Below are positions 7,665-16,191 of a DNA stretch of 34,702 bases, piece by piece; position 1 is the stretch's first letter; each line of letters begins with the position of its first letter. Both the position numbers and the translations under genes were made by a program. The stretch is from Conexibacter sp. GTDB lineage: Bacteria; Actinomycetota; Thermoleophilia; Solirubrobacterales; Solirubrobacteraceae. Location: contig JAOPZD010000025.1 in NCBI GenBank assembly GCA_025964295.1, forward strand, positions 1 through 34,702. The letters run 5' to 3'. The notes below the pieces were generated by a model. That model did not search any database, was not told the origin of the DNA, and saw nothing but the letters and a program-made list of their open reading frames with translations.

Positions 7665-10427
7665 TTACGGCCGCGATTCCAGGGCGTCGGCCAATTGGGT
7701 GCGAGAGGTGATCTCGAGCTGGGAGAACACCTTGCGCAAGTGGTAGGCGACGGTGTGCCGGCTGATGAAGAGCTGCGCGCCGATCTCCGCGTTCGACAGC
7801 CCGCCGCCGGCCAGGCGCGCGATCTGCGTCTCCTGCGCGGTCAGCTGAGGATGGCGGTGGAGTCGCGGCTCGGGCACCGGCGCACCGGCGGTCGTCAGCT
7901 CGCGCTCAGCTCGCGCGGCGAACCCCTCCGCGCCCATGTCGGTGAACAGCTCATGCGCGGCGCGCAGTTGCTCGCGCGCGTCGAGCCGGCGGCGGTGCTG
8001 GCGGAGCCATTCGCCGTACAGGAGGTGCGCGCGGGCCAGGTCGAAGCGCATCTGCGTCTGGGCCAGCAGGTCGATCGCCTCGCGATGGCGATGCTCGGCG
8101 GCCTCGCCGTCTGCGACCAGCGCGCCGCAGCGGGCCTCGATCCCGCGCGCCCAGACGGTGTCGCTCAGCTGTGCGCGCTCGGCCAGGCGGGCGTGCGTCG
8201 TGGCCGCCAGCTCGACATCGCCGACACGGGCAGCGGCCTCGATCAGCTCGGGCAAGTGCCAGTTCGAGGGCGTGAGGTCGTTGGGATGCTCGGACACACG
8301 CCGTGCGGCGGAGCGCGCCTGCTCGTAGTGCCCTGCGCCGTTGTAGAACAGCGCTTGGGCCCACTCGAGCACCGAGAGGCCGATGCCTTCGCCACGTCGC
8401 GCGACCTCATCTCGGGCGTGGTCGACGAGCGGCATCACCACATCTGCGCGGCCGCGCACCGCGGCGAGGGCGACGAGGGCATGGGGGGAAATCCTGGTGC
8501 CGATGGCCTCGGCAGCCGCGGTCATCTCTTGGACGAGCGCTTCCGCTGATTCCATGTCACCACTGAAGATGTGGATGTTGATGCGGTGGTTGATCGCCAG
8601 CGTGAGGTCGCCCAGCGCACCGCGTTCACGGGCGCCGTCGATGTGGCGGCGCGAGAGCGTGTCCCATGCCGCGTCGTCCCAGAGCTGCAGGGCCGCCACC
8701 GTCGCCAGCCACGTCCATCGGAGCTGATCGGGGTCACACGCGGGACCGAGGAACGCGGCCACCGCTTGGCGCAGGGCCGGGACGGCGGCGGTGTAGCCCT
8801 CGCCGAAGCGCACGGCGAGCGCATCGAGGAGAAGGTCGGATCCGCGCGGCTCTGCGGGCGGCGCCGCCGTGCTCGCGGCGCGCGCGATATCGACCACGGT
8901 CCCACCCGGCCCGGCGAAGCGCCCGGCGAACATCGCCGCCCCCATGGCCTCTAGGTACGTCTCCCGGGCGAGCGCGGGATCCAGCGGACCGAGTTCGCGC
9001 GCGGCCTCGAGCAGCAGCGGCGAAGCGTCGCTGCGACGCCTCGCAACGAAGGCGATCTGCGCGCGCAGGAGGTCGACGCGAGCGCGCTCCAGGTCGGCCG
9101 TCGCGCCGTTGGCGGCGAGGTCGAGGAGCGCGAGGGCGTCGTCGATGGCGCCGGCGTGGAACTTCGTCCGGGCGGCGGCGAGGGCGCGTTGTGCGCGCCG
9201 GACCGGTGCGGGCGTGAGCGTGGCGGCGCGTTCGAGGTAGGCGGCCGCGGCGGCGAGGCCGCCGCGGGCTTGGGCGCGCTCGGCGGCATGCTCGAGCTCG
9301 GCAGCGACGGTCTCGTCGGGCCAGGGGGTGGCGTGGGCGCGGTGCCATGCGTGGCGGTCGGGGTCGGCGTGGGGATCGGTGGCCTCGGCGAGGGCGTGGT
9401 GGGCCTCACGACGTTGCTGGGGCGTGGCGGCGCGGTAGAGAACCGAGCGGACGAGGGGGTGGCGGAAGATGACGCGGCTCTCGATCTCGACGAGGCCGGC
9501 GGTCTCGGCGGGTTCGAGGGCGTCGACGGTGATGCCGAGCGTCTCGGCGGCGCGCCAGAGCAGGGCGGGGCTGCCGGTGGGATCGGCGGCGGCGAGCAGG
9601 AGCAGCCGCCGGGTGTCGTCGGGTAGGGCCTGCAGGCGGCTGCGAAAGCTGTCTTCGATGCGAGCGGGGACGGCGCGTTGGAGGCCGAGGCCGCCCGTGA
9701 CCTGGCCGGGTGAGAGCGTTCGCGGGAGCTCGAGCAGGGCGAGCGGGTTGCCGCGGGCCTCGGCGACGAGCTGGGCGGCGATCTGCTCGTCGAGGCGGCC
9801 GGGGACGACGGAGGCCAACAGGGTCCGTGCGTCGGCGGGGGCGACGCCACGGACCGCGAGCTGGGGCAGGCCGGCCAGCGCGGCCGTGGGTTCGCGGACG
9901 GCGAAGAGCAGCGCGATGGGCTCGGCGAGCATGCGGCGGGCGACGAACGCCAGGGCCTCGGCCGAGGCGCGGTCGAGCCACTGGGTGTCATCGACGACCA
10001 CCAGCAGCGGCTGCTGGTCGGCCACTTCGGAGAGCAGTGTCAGGACGGCCAAGCCGACGAGAAAGCGGTCGGGCGCCGCGCCGGGGCCGGGGCGGATCCC
10101 GACCGCGACTTGCAGGGCCTCGCGCTGTGCGTCGGGCAGGCGCGGAAGCAGATCCAGCAGTGGCCCGGAGAGCTGGTGGAGGGCCGCGAACGCCAGCTCC
10201 ATCTCAGACTCGACGCCGACCACGCGGATGACGCGCAGGTCGTCGGCCGACATGATCGCGTGTTCCAGCAACGCGGTCTTGCCGACACCCGCCTCGCCGG
10301 TCAGGACCAACACGCCGCTGCGCTGCGCCCGCGCTCCCTCCAGCAGCTCGTCGAGCGCGGCGCGCTCGTCCCGGCGACCGATCAGCACTCGTCCACCCGG
10401 CCACGAAACGCTTCCAAGCAGCCCCAT
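7665..10427 (-). CDS. LuxR-family ATP-binding transcriptional regulator (AAA-TPR-HTH, LAL type), copy 2
   Basis: The 920-residue protein has the same layout as its downstream neighbour: Walker A GEAGVGKT (residues 44-51), Walker B LLVVVDDTQWLD, a helical middle, and a C-terminal LuxR HTH with LTAQETQIARLAGGGLSNAEI and FISRHTVAYHLRKVF. The stop at 7665 lies 37 nt before the start of copy 1, yet each copy keeps its own TAGGAT promoter box, so both can be transcribed independently. It is divergent from the NAD(P)-binding reductase, and the 94-110 nt between them holds one copy of the shared 29-bp element. A role controlling the neighbouring redox genes is inferred from this context. Confidence 0.93.
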   Translation of the reverse strand: MGLLGSVSWPGGRVLIGRRDERAALDELLEGARAQRSGVLVLTGEAGVGKTALLEHAIMSADDLRVIRVVGVESEMELAFAALHQLSGPLLDLLPRLPDAQREALQVAVGIRPGPGAAPDRFLVGLAVLTLLSEVADQQPLLVVVDDTQWLDRASAEALAFVARRMLAEPIALLFAVREPTAALAGLPQLAVRGVAPADARTLLASVVPGRLDEQIAAQLVAEARGNPLALLELPRTLSPGQVTGGLGLQRAVPARIEDSFRSRLQALPDDTRRLLLLAAADPTGSPALLWRAAETLGITVDALEPAETAGLVEIESRVIFRHPLVRSVLYRAATPQQRREAHHALAEATDPHADPDRHAWHRAHATPWPDETVAAELEHAAERAQARGGLAAAAAYLERAATLTPAPVRRAQRALAAARTKFHAGAIDDALALLDLAANGATADLERARVDLLRAQIAFVARRRSDASPLLLEAARELGPLDPALARETYLEAMGAAMFAGRFAGPGGTVVDIARAASTAAPPAEPRGSDLLLDALAVRFGEGYTAAVPALRQAVAAFLGPACDPDQLRWTWLATVAALQLWDDAAWDTLSRRHIDGARERGALGDLTLAINHRINIHIFSGDMESAEALVQEMTAAAEAIGTRISPHALVALAAVRGRADVVMPLVDHARDEVARRGEGIGLSVLEWAQALFYNGAGHYEQARSAARRVSEHPNDLTPSNWHLPELIEAAARVGDVELAATTHARLAERAQLSDTVWARGIEARCGALVADGEAAEHRHREAIDLLAQTQMRFDLARAHLLYGEWLRQHRRRLDAREQLRAAHELFTDMGAEGFAARAERELTTAGAPVPEPRLHRHPQLTAQETQIARLAGGGLSNAEIGAQLFISRHTVAYHLRKVFSQLEITSRTQLADALESRP

Positions 10428-10438
10428 GCCTCATCCTA
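10428..10438 (-). promoter_or_regulatory. Leaderless-type -10 promoter element of LuxR giant 2
   Basis: TAGGAT (10438-10433, minus strand) stands five bases before the ATG at 10427, the same geometry as in the paralogous regulator gene. The 29-bp element at 10478-10506 lies about 50 nt upstream in the opposite orientation. Confidence 0.55.
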
Positions 10439-10477
10439 GACGCAGCGCATCGCGGCCCGGGCCGGCGCGCGCCGCAA

Positions 10478-10506
10478 TCACGCAGATCGGGTGACGACCG
10501 GTCACC
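10478..10506 (+). promoter_or_regulatory. Shared 29-bp operator-like element, copy 2 (reductase / LuxR giant 2 divergent region)
   Basis: TCAC, ten bases, TGACG, five bases, TCACC. The right part is also an inverted repeat, GGTGAC and GTCACC around five bases. A TACGGT box follows at 10518-10523; the implied transcription start near 10530 supports ATG 10537 rather than GTG 10522 as the reductase start. Confidence 0.75.
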
Positions 10507-10536
10507 ACCGCCGAATCTACGGTGGCGATCGACGCC

Positions 10537-11130
10537 ATGGACGCATCGAACCGCAACGTCGTGGGGATCATCGGCGCAGGCCAGATCGGGCAGGCGATGG
10601 CTCGCACCGCGCTCCGCGCCGGTCGCCGAATCGTCCTCTCCAACAGCCACGGGCCCGAATCGCTGGCGGGGGTGGTCGACGGGCTCGGCCCCGACGTGTC
10701 TGCGGGGACGGTGGAACAGGCGGCCGCGGCGCCGGTCGTCGTCCTTGCCGTGCCCTGGCAGCGGGTCCGGGAGGCCGTCGCCACGCTCACGTGGGCCGGT
10801 CAGGTCCTGATCGACGCCACCAACGACTTCGATCTCGGCGACCTCGACGGCCGGACTTCCAGCGAGGTCGTGGCTGACCTCGTGGCGGGCGCGCGTGTCG
10901 TGAAGGCGGCGAACACGCTGGGCGCCGCGGTGCTTGCCTCAGACCCGCGGCAGTCCGGTGGCCAGCGCGTGATCTTCCTGTCAGGGAACGACGCCGATGC
11001 CAAGGCCGAGGTGGTCTCCCTGTTTGAGGAAGCGGGCTTCTCCGCCATCGACCTCGGCGGCCTCGTCAGGGGCGGTGAGCTGCAGCAACTGGGCGGCCCG
11101 CTGGCGGGCGTGAACGTGATCCGGCTCTAA
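10537..11130 (+). CDS. NAD(P)-binding oxidoreductase, F420-dependent NADP reductase-like family
   Basis: The 197-residue protein opens with a Rossmann dinucleotide site, GIIGAGQIGQAMA (GxGxxG at residues 13-18), and continues with VVVLAVPWQRVREAV, DATNDF and KAANTLGA, the pattern of the short NADP-reductase family (COG2085 type) that includes coenzyme F420-dependent NADP oxidoreductase. Members transfer hydride between NADP and F420 or act on unknown substrates; sequence alone does not decide which. ATG 10537 is preferred; GTG 10522, in frame, would add five residues but lies within the predicted -10 region. It is divergent from LuxR giant 2 and carries one of the shared 29-bp elements upstream. 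Confidence 0.85.
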   Translation: MDASNRNVVGIIGAGQIGQAMARTALRAGRRIVLSNSHGPESLAGVVDGLGPDVSAGTVEQAAAAPVVVLAVPWQRVREAVATLTWAGQVLIDATNDFDLGDLDGRTSSEVVADLVAGARVVKAANTLGAAVLASDPRQSGGQRVIFLSGNDADAKAEVVSLFEEAGFSAIDLGGLVRGGELQQLGGPLAGVNVIRL

Positions 11131-11198
11131 CTTGGGCGACGATCGCTTGGCGGTGTCAGCCGCGCGCGAGCCTCTCGTTGGTCGACGCGGACTACGAG

Positions 11199-11232
11199 GT
11201 TGACAGTCAGGTGCGGACCCAAGACTGTCAAC
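11199..11232 (+). promoter_or_regulatory. Promoter inside a 10-bp perfect inverted repeat, upstream of LuxR giant 3
   Basis: GTTGACAGTC (11199-11208) and GACTGTCAAC (11223-11232) are perfect inverted repeats around a 14-nt spacer. The left arm contains the consensus -35 box TTGACA (11200-11205), and the right arm begins with GACTGT, a weak -10 box at the standard 17-bp distance. A dimeric repressor on this site would cover both promoter boxes. The site precedes the regulator at 11277, which lacks the 29-bp element found before its neighbours. The rest of the 146-nt gap shows no gene. Confidence 0.6.
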
Positions 11233-11276
11233 GCGTTCGATGCTAGACGCGCTCGCGCGTCGTAGCGTCGCGGTCA

Positions 11277-14048
11277 ATGACCGCACGTCAGGCAGTCGAA
11301 CTCGAGCCGGGTGCCGGGGAACCAGTGGGGCGGTTTCGCCATGAGCGTCGCGTCGTGGCTCGTGGTGACGCGCAGGATCCGTTGACGGCGCTGCACGCCG
11401 GGCCTGAGCCTGCTGGCCCGCCGACCATCGCCCGAGACGCGCTGGTGGAGCTCTTGGATCGCGCGACCGCCAGCCGCGTCACCATCATGTCCGCGCCGCC
11501 CGGCAGCGGCAAGTCGTTCCTGCTGCGAGCCTGGCGGGACCGTGTGCGCGACGAGGCACCGCCGCGGGCGGTGGCCTGGATGGCGGTGCAGCGCAACCAG
11601 CCCGACGCGCAGCAGTTCTGGCTGGAGCTGCTGGACGCGGTCCAGAGCGCGTGCGAGAGCCGAGAACCGGGCCAGCCCAGCAGGGCCACCCCGACCTTCG
11701 ACGGCGAGGCGATGGTCGAGCGCGTGCGCACCGAGCTGGCCGACAGCGAACGGCCCGTCGTGCTCGTCATCGACGATCTCCAGGAGCTGCGCTCCGACGA
11801 GGCGCTGGCGCGGCTCGAGGAGCTCCTGACGCAGCTTCCGTCACCGGCCCGCGCGGTGCTGGCCAGTCGCCGCGACCCGCGCATGCGCCTGCACCACCTC
11901 CGGCTGGCGGGCGAGGTCGCCGAGATCCGCGCCCACGATCTGCGCTTCGACGAGACCGAGGCGCGCGAGCTGCTGCGCGCGTCCGGGGTCACGTTGTCGG
12001 AAGCCGGTGTGGCAAAGCTCCATCACCGCACCGAAGGCTGGGCCGCCGGACTGCGTCTGGCCGCCATCTCCCTGCTCGGCCACCTCGATCCGGAAGGCTT
12101 CGTCGAGAGCTTCTCGGGCAACAACCGCGCCGTCGCCGAGTACCTGCTGGCCGAGATGCTCGAACGCCAGCCCGAGGACGTCCAGCGTCTCCTGCTGCGG
12201 ACCTCGATCCTGGAACGGGTCAACGGCGAGCTCGCCAACCTCCTCACCGGCAGCGCCGGCTCGGAGCAGATCCTCCTCGAGTTGGAGGACGCCAACGCGT
12301 TCGTGACGTCGCTCGACCCCGAGCGAACCTGGTTTCGCTACCACCAGCTGTTCGCCGAGCTGCTGCGCCTCGAGCTGCGCCGGACGCGGCCCGACGAGCT
12401 GGCCGACCTCTACCGCACGGCGTCGGGTTGGCTGGCCGAGCGCGGTTCGATCGCCGAAGCGATCCGCCACACGCAGGCCGCCGGCGATTGGCCCGCGGCG
12501 GCGCGGCTGTTGGCCGACCACGCGTTCAGCCTGACCTTGGACGGGCATGCCGACACGATCGAATCGCTCCTAAAGGAGTTCCCCCAGGGTGAGAGCGCCA
12601 ACGATCCCGAGCTCGCCGTGGTCTACGCCGGAGTCGATGTCCTGCATGGGCGCTTCGACGAGGCGGCGGCCCATCTGACGCTGGCCGAGTCGCACCTCGA
12701 GACGACCCCGCCCGACCGCCGGCGCCAACTGTGCGTCGCGATCGGCGCCATGCAGATGTCCGTCGCGCGGCGCCGGGGCCGGTTTGAGGAGTTCATGGAG
12801 CACATGGACGTCCTCGCGCAGCCGATCGACGCCGAGAGCAACTCCGACGTCGCGTTGAGCAGCGACCTCCGCGCCGTGGCGCTGATGAACCTCGGGATCG
12901 TGGAGATGTGGACGTTGCGGCTCGCCGAGGGCGAGCGACACCTCGAGCAAGGAGCCCTGCTCGCTCGCGACCTCGGTCGACCGTACCTCGAGGTCCATTG
13001 CCGGGCGCAGTTGGGGTTCGCCGCCAAGGGACGCTCGTTCGCCCTGGCCAGACAGCGGTCCGAAGAGGCGATCGCGCTCGCCGAGCGCCATGGATGGGGC
13101 ATGGACAACAGCGTCGCCCCGGCGATGGTCAGCCTCGGCGGCACGATGGTCTGGATGGGCGAGTTCGACGACGGCGAGCGCTGGCTGGAGCGTGCCGCCA
13201 AGATCGTGCGCGCCGAAGCCGATCCCGCGACGGGCCTGCACCTGCATCTCGCCAAGGGGATGCTCCACGCCGGGCGCGGCCGGCACGTCGCGGCGCTGGA
13301 GGAGTTCCTGACCGCGGAGCGCATGCAGTCCCATCTGGTGGGCGAGCACGCGTTGTCGGGACAGGTGTCGGCCTGGGGCGTCGCCACGCTGGCGCGGCTC
13401 GGGCACGTCGACGAGGCGCGCGCGACGCTGGAGCAGCTTCCCGCGGCCCGCTCACAGCGCGGGGAGGTCGCCAACGCCAAGGCCGTGGTCGCGCTCGCGG
13501 CCGGCGACGCGGCGACCGCGCTGGAGCTTCTGGCGCCGGTGCGCGATCGCGGCATGCCGGTGATCCACGACTTCACCGTCGTCGAGGCCCACCTCTTGGC
13601 CGCGCTGGCCCACGGCGGGCTGGACGATGAGCGCGCGGCGCACGCCGCGCTCGAGCAGGCGCTGGCCGTCGCCGAGTCCGACCGGCTGATCCTGCCCTTC
13701 GCGATGGTCGCGCCTTGGGACCTGCTCAAGTCGCTGCCGCGTCATGCGACATCGCACGCGGCGCTGCTGGTCGACATCCTCGACGGGCTGGACGGCGCGT
13801 CGTTCGGCGTCCACGGCCCGGTGAAGGGGCTGCCGGCCGCCGAGCTGAGTCCCGCCGAGCTGCGGGTGCTGCGGTATCTGCCGACCAACCTCTCACGAGC
13901 CGAGATCGGCCTTGAGCTGTTCGTCTCCACCAACACCATCAACACGCACGTGCGACGGATCTACGCCAAGCTCGGCGCGAGTGACCGCTCGACCGCCGTG
14001 CAGCGAGCCCGCGAGCAGCGGCTGCTGTCGGCGGGCCCGCATCGTTAG
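11277..14048 (+). CDS. MalT-like LuxR-family ATP-dependent transcriptional regulator, giant 3
   Basis: The 923-residue protein is of the MalT subtype, distinct from the two minus-strand giants: Walker A SAPPGSGKS (residues 72-80), Walker B VVLVIDDLQEL, a DPRMRLHHLRLAGEVAEI block typical of MalT-like proteins, a helical repeat middle, and a C-terminal LuxR HTH (LSPAELRVLRYLPTNLSRAEI, FVSTNTINTHVRRIY). It is paralogous over its whole length to the regulator at 16192. The N-terminus before the ATPase is about 33 residues longer than in that paralogue, so a start downstream of ATG 11277 is possible. It ends 8 nt before the convergent hydrolase gene. Confidence 0.92.
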   Translation: MTARQAVELEPGAGEPVGRFRHERRVVARGDAQDPLTALHAGPEPAGPPTIARDALVELLDRATASRVTIMSAPPGSGKSFLLRAWRDRVRDEAPPRAVAWMAVQRNQPDAQQFWLELLDAVQSACESREPGQPSRATPTFDGEAMVERVRTELADSERPVVLVIDDLQELRSDEALARLEELLTQLPSPARAVLASRRDPRMRLHHLRLAGEVAEIRAHDLRFDETEARELLRASGVTLSEAGVAKLHHRTEGWAAGLRLAAISLLGHLDPEGFVESFSGNNRAVAEYLLAEMLERQPEDVQRLLLRTSILERVNGELANLLTGSAGSEQILLELEDANAFVTSLDPERTWFRYHQLFAELLRLELRRTRPDELADLYRTASGWLAERGSIAEAIRHTQAAGDWPAAARLLADHAFSLTLDGHADTIESLLKEFPQGESANDPELAVVYAGVDVLHGRFDEAAAHLTLAESHLETTPPDRRRQLCVAIGAMQMSVARRRGRFEEFMEHMDVLAQPIDAESNSDVALSSDLRAVALMNLGIVEMWTLRLAEGERHLEQGALLARDLGRPYLEVHCRAQLGFAAKGRSFALARQRSEEAIALAERHGWGMDNSVAPAMVSLGGTMVWMGEFDDGERWLERAAKIVRAEADPATGLHLHLAKGMLHAGRGRHVAALEEFLTAERMQSHLVGEHALSGQVSAWGVATLARLGHVDEARATLEQLPAARSQRGEVANAKAVVALAAGDAATALELLAPVRDRGMPVIHDFTVVEAHLLAALAHGGLDDERAAHAALEQALAVAESDRLILPFAMVAPWDLLKSLPRHATSHAALLVDILDGLDGASFGVHGPVKGLPAAELSPAELRVLRYLPTNLSRAEIGLELFVSTNTINTHVRRIYAKLGASDRSTAVQRAREQRLLSAGPHR

Positions 14049-14056
14049 CGCCCGCG

Positions 14057-14695
14057 TCAGGAGCCGCCCGCCGGCGCCGGGATGTTGGCGACCAGGTAGT
14101 TGATGGAGAGACCCACGCCGCCGCCGCGGGCGGCCAGGGCGGGGATGACGGCGTCGCGCTCGGGCGTCGTGAAGTCCGGCGTCCACTCGGCCACCAGCCC
14201 GACCCAGTTGATGCCCGCGGCGCCGGCCTGCAGCATCCGCTGCTTTCCGTCGTCGTGGGCCTCCCGCGATACGCCGCCCGAGCAGTCGCTGATGAAGTAC
14301 ACCGTGTAGCCGTCCTTGATCGCCGAGAGCACGGTCTGGGCGAGGCAGACCTCGGTCCACAGGCCCGCCATCACCAGGATCTGGCGGCCGGTGGCCTCGA
14401 CCGCGGGCTTGATGTCGGCCCACGCGTTGGTCGAGACGCGGTCGATGGGCTCCTGATCGGGGAAGACCTCAGCGATCTGCGGGAACAGCGGATCGCTCAG
14501 CGGCCCGCCGCTCGCGCCGATCGTCGAGAGGATCGTTGGGACGTCGAGCGCCTTGGCTGCGGTGGTCAGCGCGCCGACGTTGTTGGTCAGGAGGCTGCGG
14601 TCGATCGACTCGACCGAGAAGGCGACCCACGCCTGGTGGTCGATCAGGACCAGGACCGAGTTGTCGATGGTGAGCGGGTTCGGGTTGTCGGGCAT
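14057..14695 (-). CDS. Isochorismatase-fold cysteine hydrolase, YcaC-like
   Basis: The 212-residue protein shows the isochorismatase-family catalytic set: Asp in VLVLIDHQ near residue 19, a Lys in WADIKPAVEATGRQ, and the nucleophile Cys in GLWTEVCLAQT. The order and spacing of STIGASGGP, INRVSTNAWAD-like and SDCSGGVSREAHDDGKQRM segments fit the YcaC branch, whose natural substrate is unknown. ATG 14695 is chosen because a 29-bp element lies upstream with exactly the same spacing as at the alcohol dehydrogenase and the small-domain gene; a longer frame from GTG 14752 would start inside that element. It is divergent from the alcohol dehydrogenase gene. Confidence 0.88.
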   Translation of the reverse strand: MPDNPNPLTIDNSVLVLIDHQAWVAFSVESIDRSLLTNNVGALTTAAKALDVPTILSTIGASGGPLSDPLFPQIAEVFPDQEPIDRVSTNAWADIKPAVEATGRQILVMAGLWTEVCLAQTVLSAIKDGYTVYFISDCSGGVSREAHDDGKQRMLQAGAAGINWVGLVAEWTPDFTTPERDAVIPALAARGGGVGLSINYLVANIPAPAGGS

Positions 14696-14718
14696 GGCGC
14701 GATCGTCGCCGCGGCGAT

Positions 14719-14747
14719 GGTGACCGGTCGTCATCAAGTCCGCGTGA
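14719..14747 (-). promoter_or_regulatory. Shared 29-bp operator-like element, copy 3 (YcaC-like hydrolase)
   Basis: On the minus strand: TCAC, ten bases, TGACG, five bases, TCACC, ending 23 nt before ATG 14695. ACGATC stands five bases before the start as a possible weak -10 box. It lies back to back with copy 4, which faces the alcohol dehydrogenase. Confidence 0.75.
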
Positions 14748-14768
14748 TTCACCGCCCGTTCCCAATGG

Positions 14769-14797
14769 TCACGCGATCTGCATGACGCGCGCTCACC
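14769..14797 (+). promoter_or_regulatory. Shared 29-bp operator-like element, copy 4 (alcohol dehydrogenase)
   Basis: TCAC, ten bases, TGACG, five bases, TCACC, ending 23 nt before ATG 14821. It agrees with copy 6 at 24 of 29 positions; both precede genes that encode the same small domain, so promoter and domain were probably duplicated together. Confidence 0.78.
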
Positions 14798-14820
14798 CCG
14801 GCTCTCCGGATCCTGGGTTG

Positions 14821-16053
14821 ATGCCTGGCCGCCGCTACACGATCCGCGTCGCCGGGGAGCTCGGCGCCTCGGCGCTGACCGCCTTCACCAGGTTCGACGG
14901 CGAGACCGACGGGTCCCAGACGACGCTCGCGGGGGAGGTGCGGGACCGCTCCGACCTCTATCGCACCCTCGGTCAGCTGGAGTCGCTGGGCCTCGAGGTG
15001 CTGGACGTCCGCTCCAGCGACACCACTCAGGCGCCCGGCGCGCCGATGACCACGATGATGCTCACCACGGACTACCGCATGGGTCTCCAGCAACGGCCGC
15101 GGCCAGAGCCGGCGGCCGGCCAAGTCCTCGTCGACGTCGACCTCTGCGGCATCTGCGGCAGCGACCTGCATGCCGCCGAGCTGCGTCAGGTCTACCGCGG
15201 CGGGTTCGTGCTCGGCCACGAGCCGGTCGGCCACGTCGCGGCGCTGGGCGACGGCGTGACCGGTTGGCGCATCGGCCAGCGCGTGAGCATCAACCCCAAC
15301 GGCGACACCTGCGGCGTGTGCGAGCACTGCCTGGCGGGGCGGCTCAACTTCTGCGTGCGAGCCACGCTGGAGCGGGCGGTCGGCCTCCAGACCGACGGCG
15401 CCCTGGCGCCGCAGGTGGTGGTCTCGCCCAAGACGCTGCACGCGGTGCCCGATGGCATGGGTCGCGTGGAGTCCGCGTGGGTGGAGCCGGCCGCCACCGC
15501 CCTGCGCGGCGTGCGCCTGGCGGGAGAGCTGGAGGGGCGGTCGGTGCTCGTGATCGGCGGCGGCCCGATCGGCCATCTGTGCGCACGCATCGCGCGCCAC
15601 CTCGGCGCCGCGCACGTGTCGTTGAGCGAGCCGTCGGAGGTCCGCCGCGGCTTCGCCGCGGCGTCGATGGTCGACGACGTCTTGGACCCCGCGACGGACG
15701 CGGCGCGGATCGAGGGACTCGGGGTGGACGTCGTCTTCGAGTGCTCGGGCGACGAGCGCGGCGCGCACAGCGGCCTGCTCGCCCTCGCTCCCCAGGGCAC
15801 CATGATCATCCTCGGCGGCGCCACGCATCCCGGGCTCGACCCGCTCCTGATCCTGCTCAGGGAGCTGCGGGTGATCGGCTCCTTCATCTACGTCGACGAG
15901 TTCGAGGAGACGATCGGCCTGCTCGCCGCCGGCTCGGTCCGCGTCGACGATCTCACGACCGACATCGTCGGCGTGGAAGGGGCGCCCCGGGCCTTCGAGC
16001 GGCTGCGCGAGGCGAGCACGATGAAGATCCTGATCGCCCCCAACGGGGCATGA
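14821..16053 (+). CDS. Zinc-dependent alcohol dehydrogenase (MDR) with extra N-terminal small alpha-beta domain
   Basis: The protein has 410 residues from ATG 14821. Residues 1-68 are not part of any usual alcohol dehydrogenase: they align without gaps to the 69-residue stand-alone protein at 18912 (27 identities in 64 positions). The MDR enzyme begins near residue 76: catalytic-zinc region DLCGICGSDLH and GHEPVGHV, structural-zinc cysteines in TCGVCEHCLAGRLNFC, and the nucleotide site VIGGGPIGHLCARIA. It should oxidise an alcohol or polyol with NAD(P). No stop or Shine-Dalgarno site separates the parts, although internal ATG 15046 could give the enzyme alone. A frame from ATG 14782 begins within the upstream regulatory element and is rejected. 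Confidence 0.88.
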   Translation: MPGRRYTIRVAGELGASALTAFTRFDGETDGSQTTLAGEVRDRSDLYRTLGQLESLGLEVLDVRSSDTTQAPGAPMTTMMLTTDYRMGLQQRPRPEPAAGQVLVDVDLCGICGSDLHAAELRQVYRGGFVLGHEPVGHVAALGDGVTGWRIGQRVSINPNGDTCGVCEHCLAGRLNFCVRATLERAVGLQTDGALAPQVVVSPKTLHAVPDGMGRVESAWVEPAATALRGVRLAGELEGRSVLVIGGGPIGHLCARIARHLGAAHVSLSEPSEVRRGFAAASMVDDVLDPATDAARIEGLGVDVVFECSGDERGAHSGLLALAPQGTMIILGGATHPGLDPLLILLRELRVIGSFIYVDEFEETIGLLAAGSVRVDDLTTDIVGVEGAPRAFERLREASTMKILIAPNGA

Positions 16054-16075
16054 GGGGCCGTGCACGCACGAACGA

Positions 16076-16104
16076 TCACCAGTTCCCGGCGACGACCCGT
16101 CACC
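16076..16104 (+). promoter_or_regulatory. Shared 29-bp operator-like element, copy 5 (LuxR giant 4)
   Basis: TCAC, ten bases, CGACG, five bases, TCACC; one base differs from the strict core. It lies in the 138-nt gap between the alcohol dehydrogenase and the regulator at 16192, 87 nt before the GTG start, so the transcript would have a leader of roughly 60 nt if the usual geometry holds. This suggests the regulator gene is itself a member of the regulon. Confidence 0.62.
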
Positions 16105-16191
16105 TGATCGTGCGCGAGCCTGGCGCTCCGCTTCGTCAACTCGCGGGCGCCGTGCCGGACCGGCGGCGCCCGCGCGCTCCGTCCGCCGGCC

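Noticed and set aside
14696..14752. Longer N-terminus for the YcaC-like hydrolase from GTG 14752
   Set aside because: The added codons translate the 29-bp element itself, which recurs before non-homologous genes. ATG 14695 keeps the common spacing and the normal family N-terminus.
14782..14820. Longer start (ATG 14782) for the alcohol dehydrogenase
   Set aside because: The codons fall inside and just after the regulatory element; the paralogue at 18912 starts at the position matching ATG 14821.
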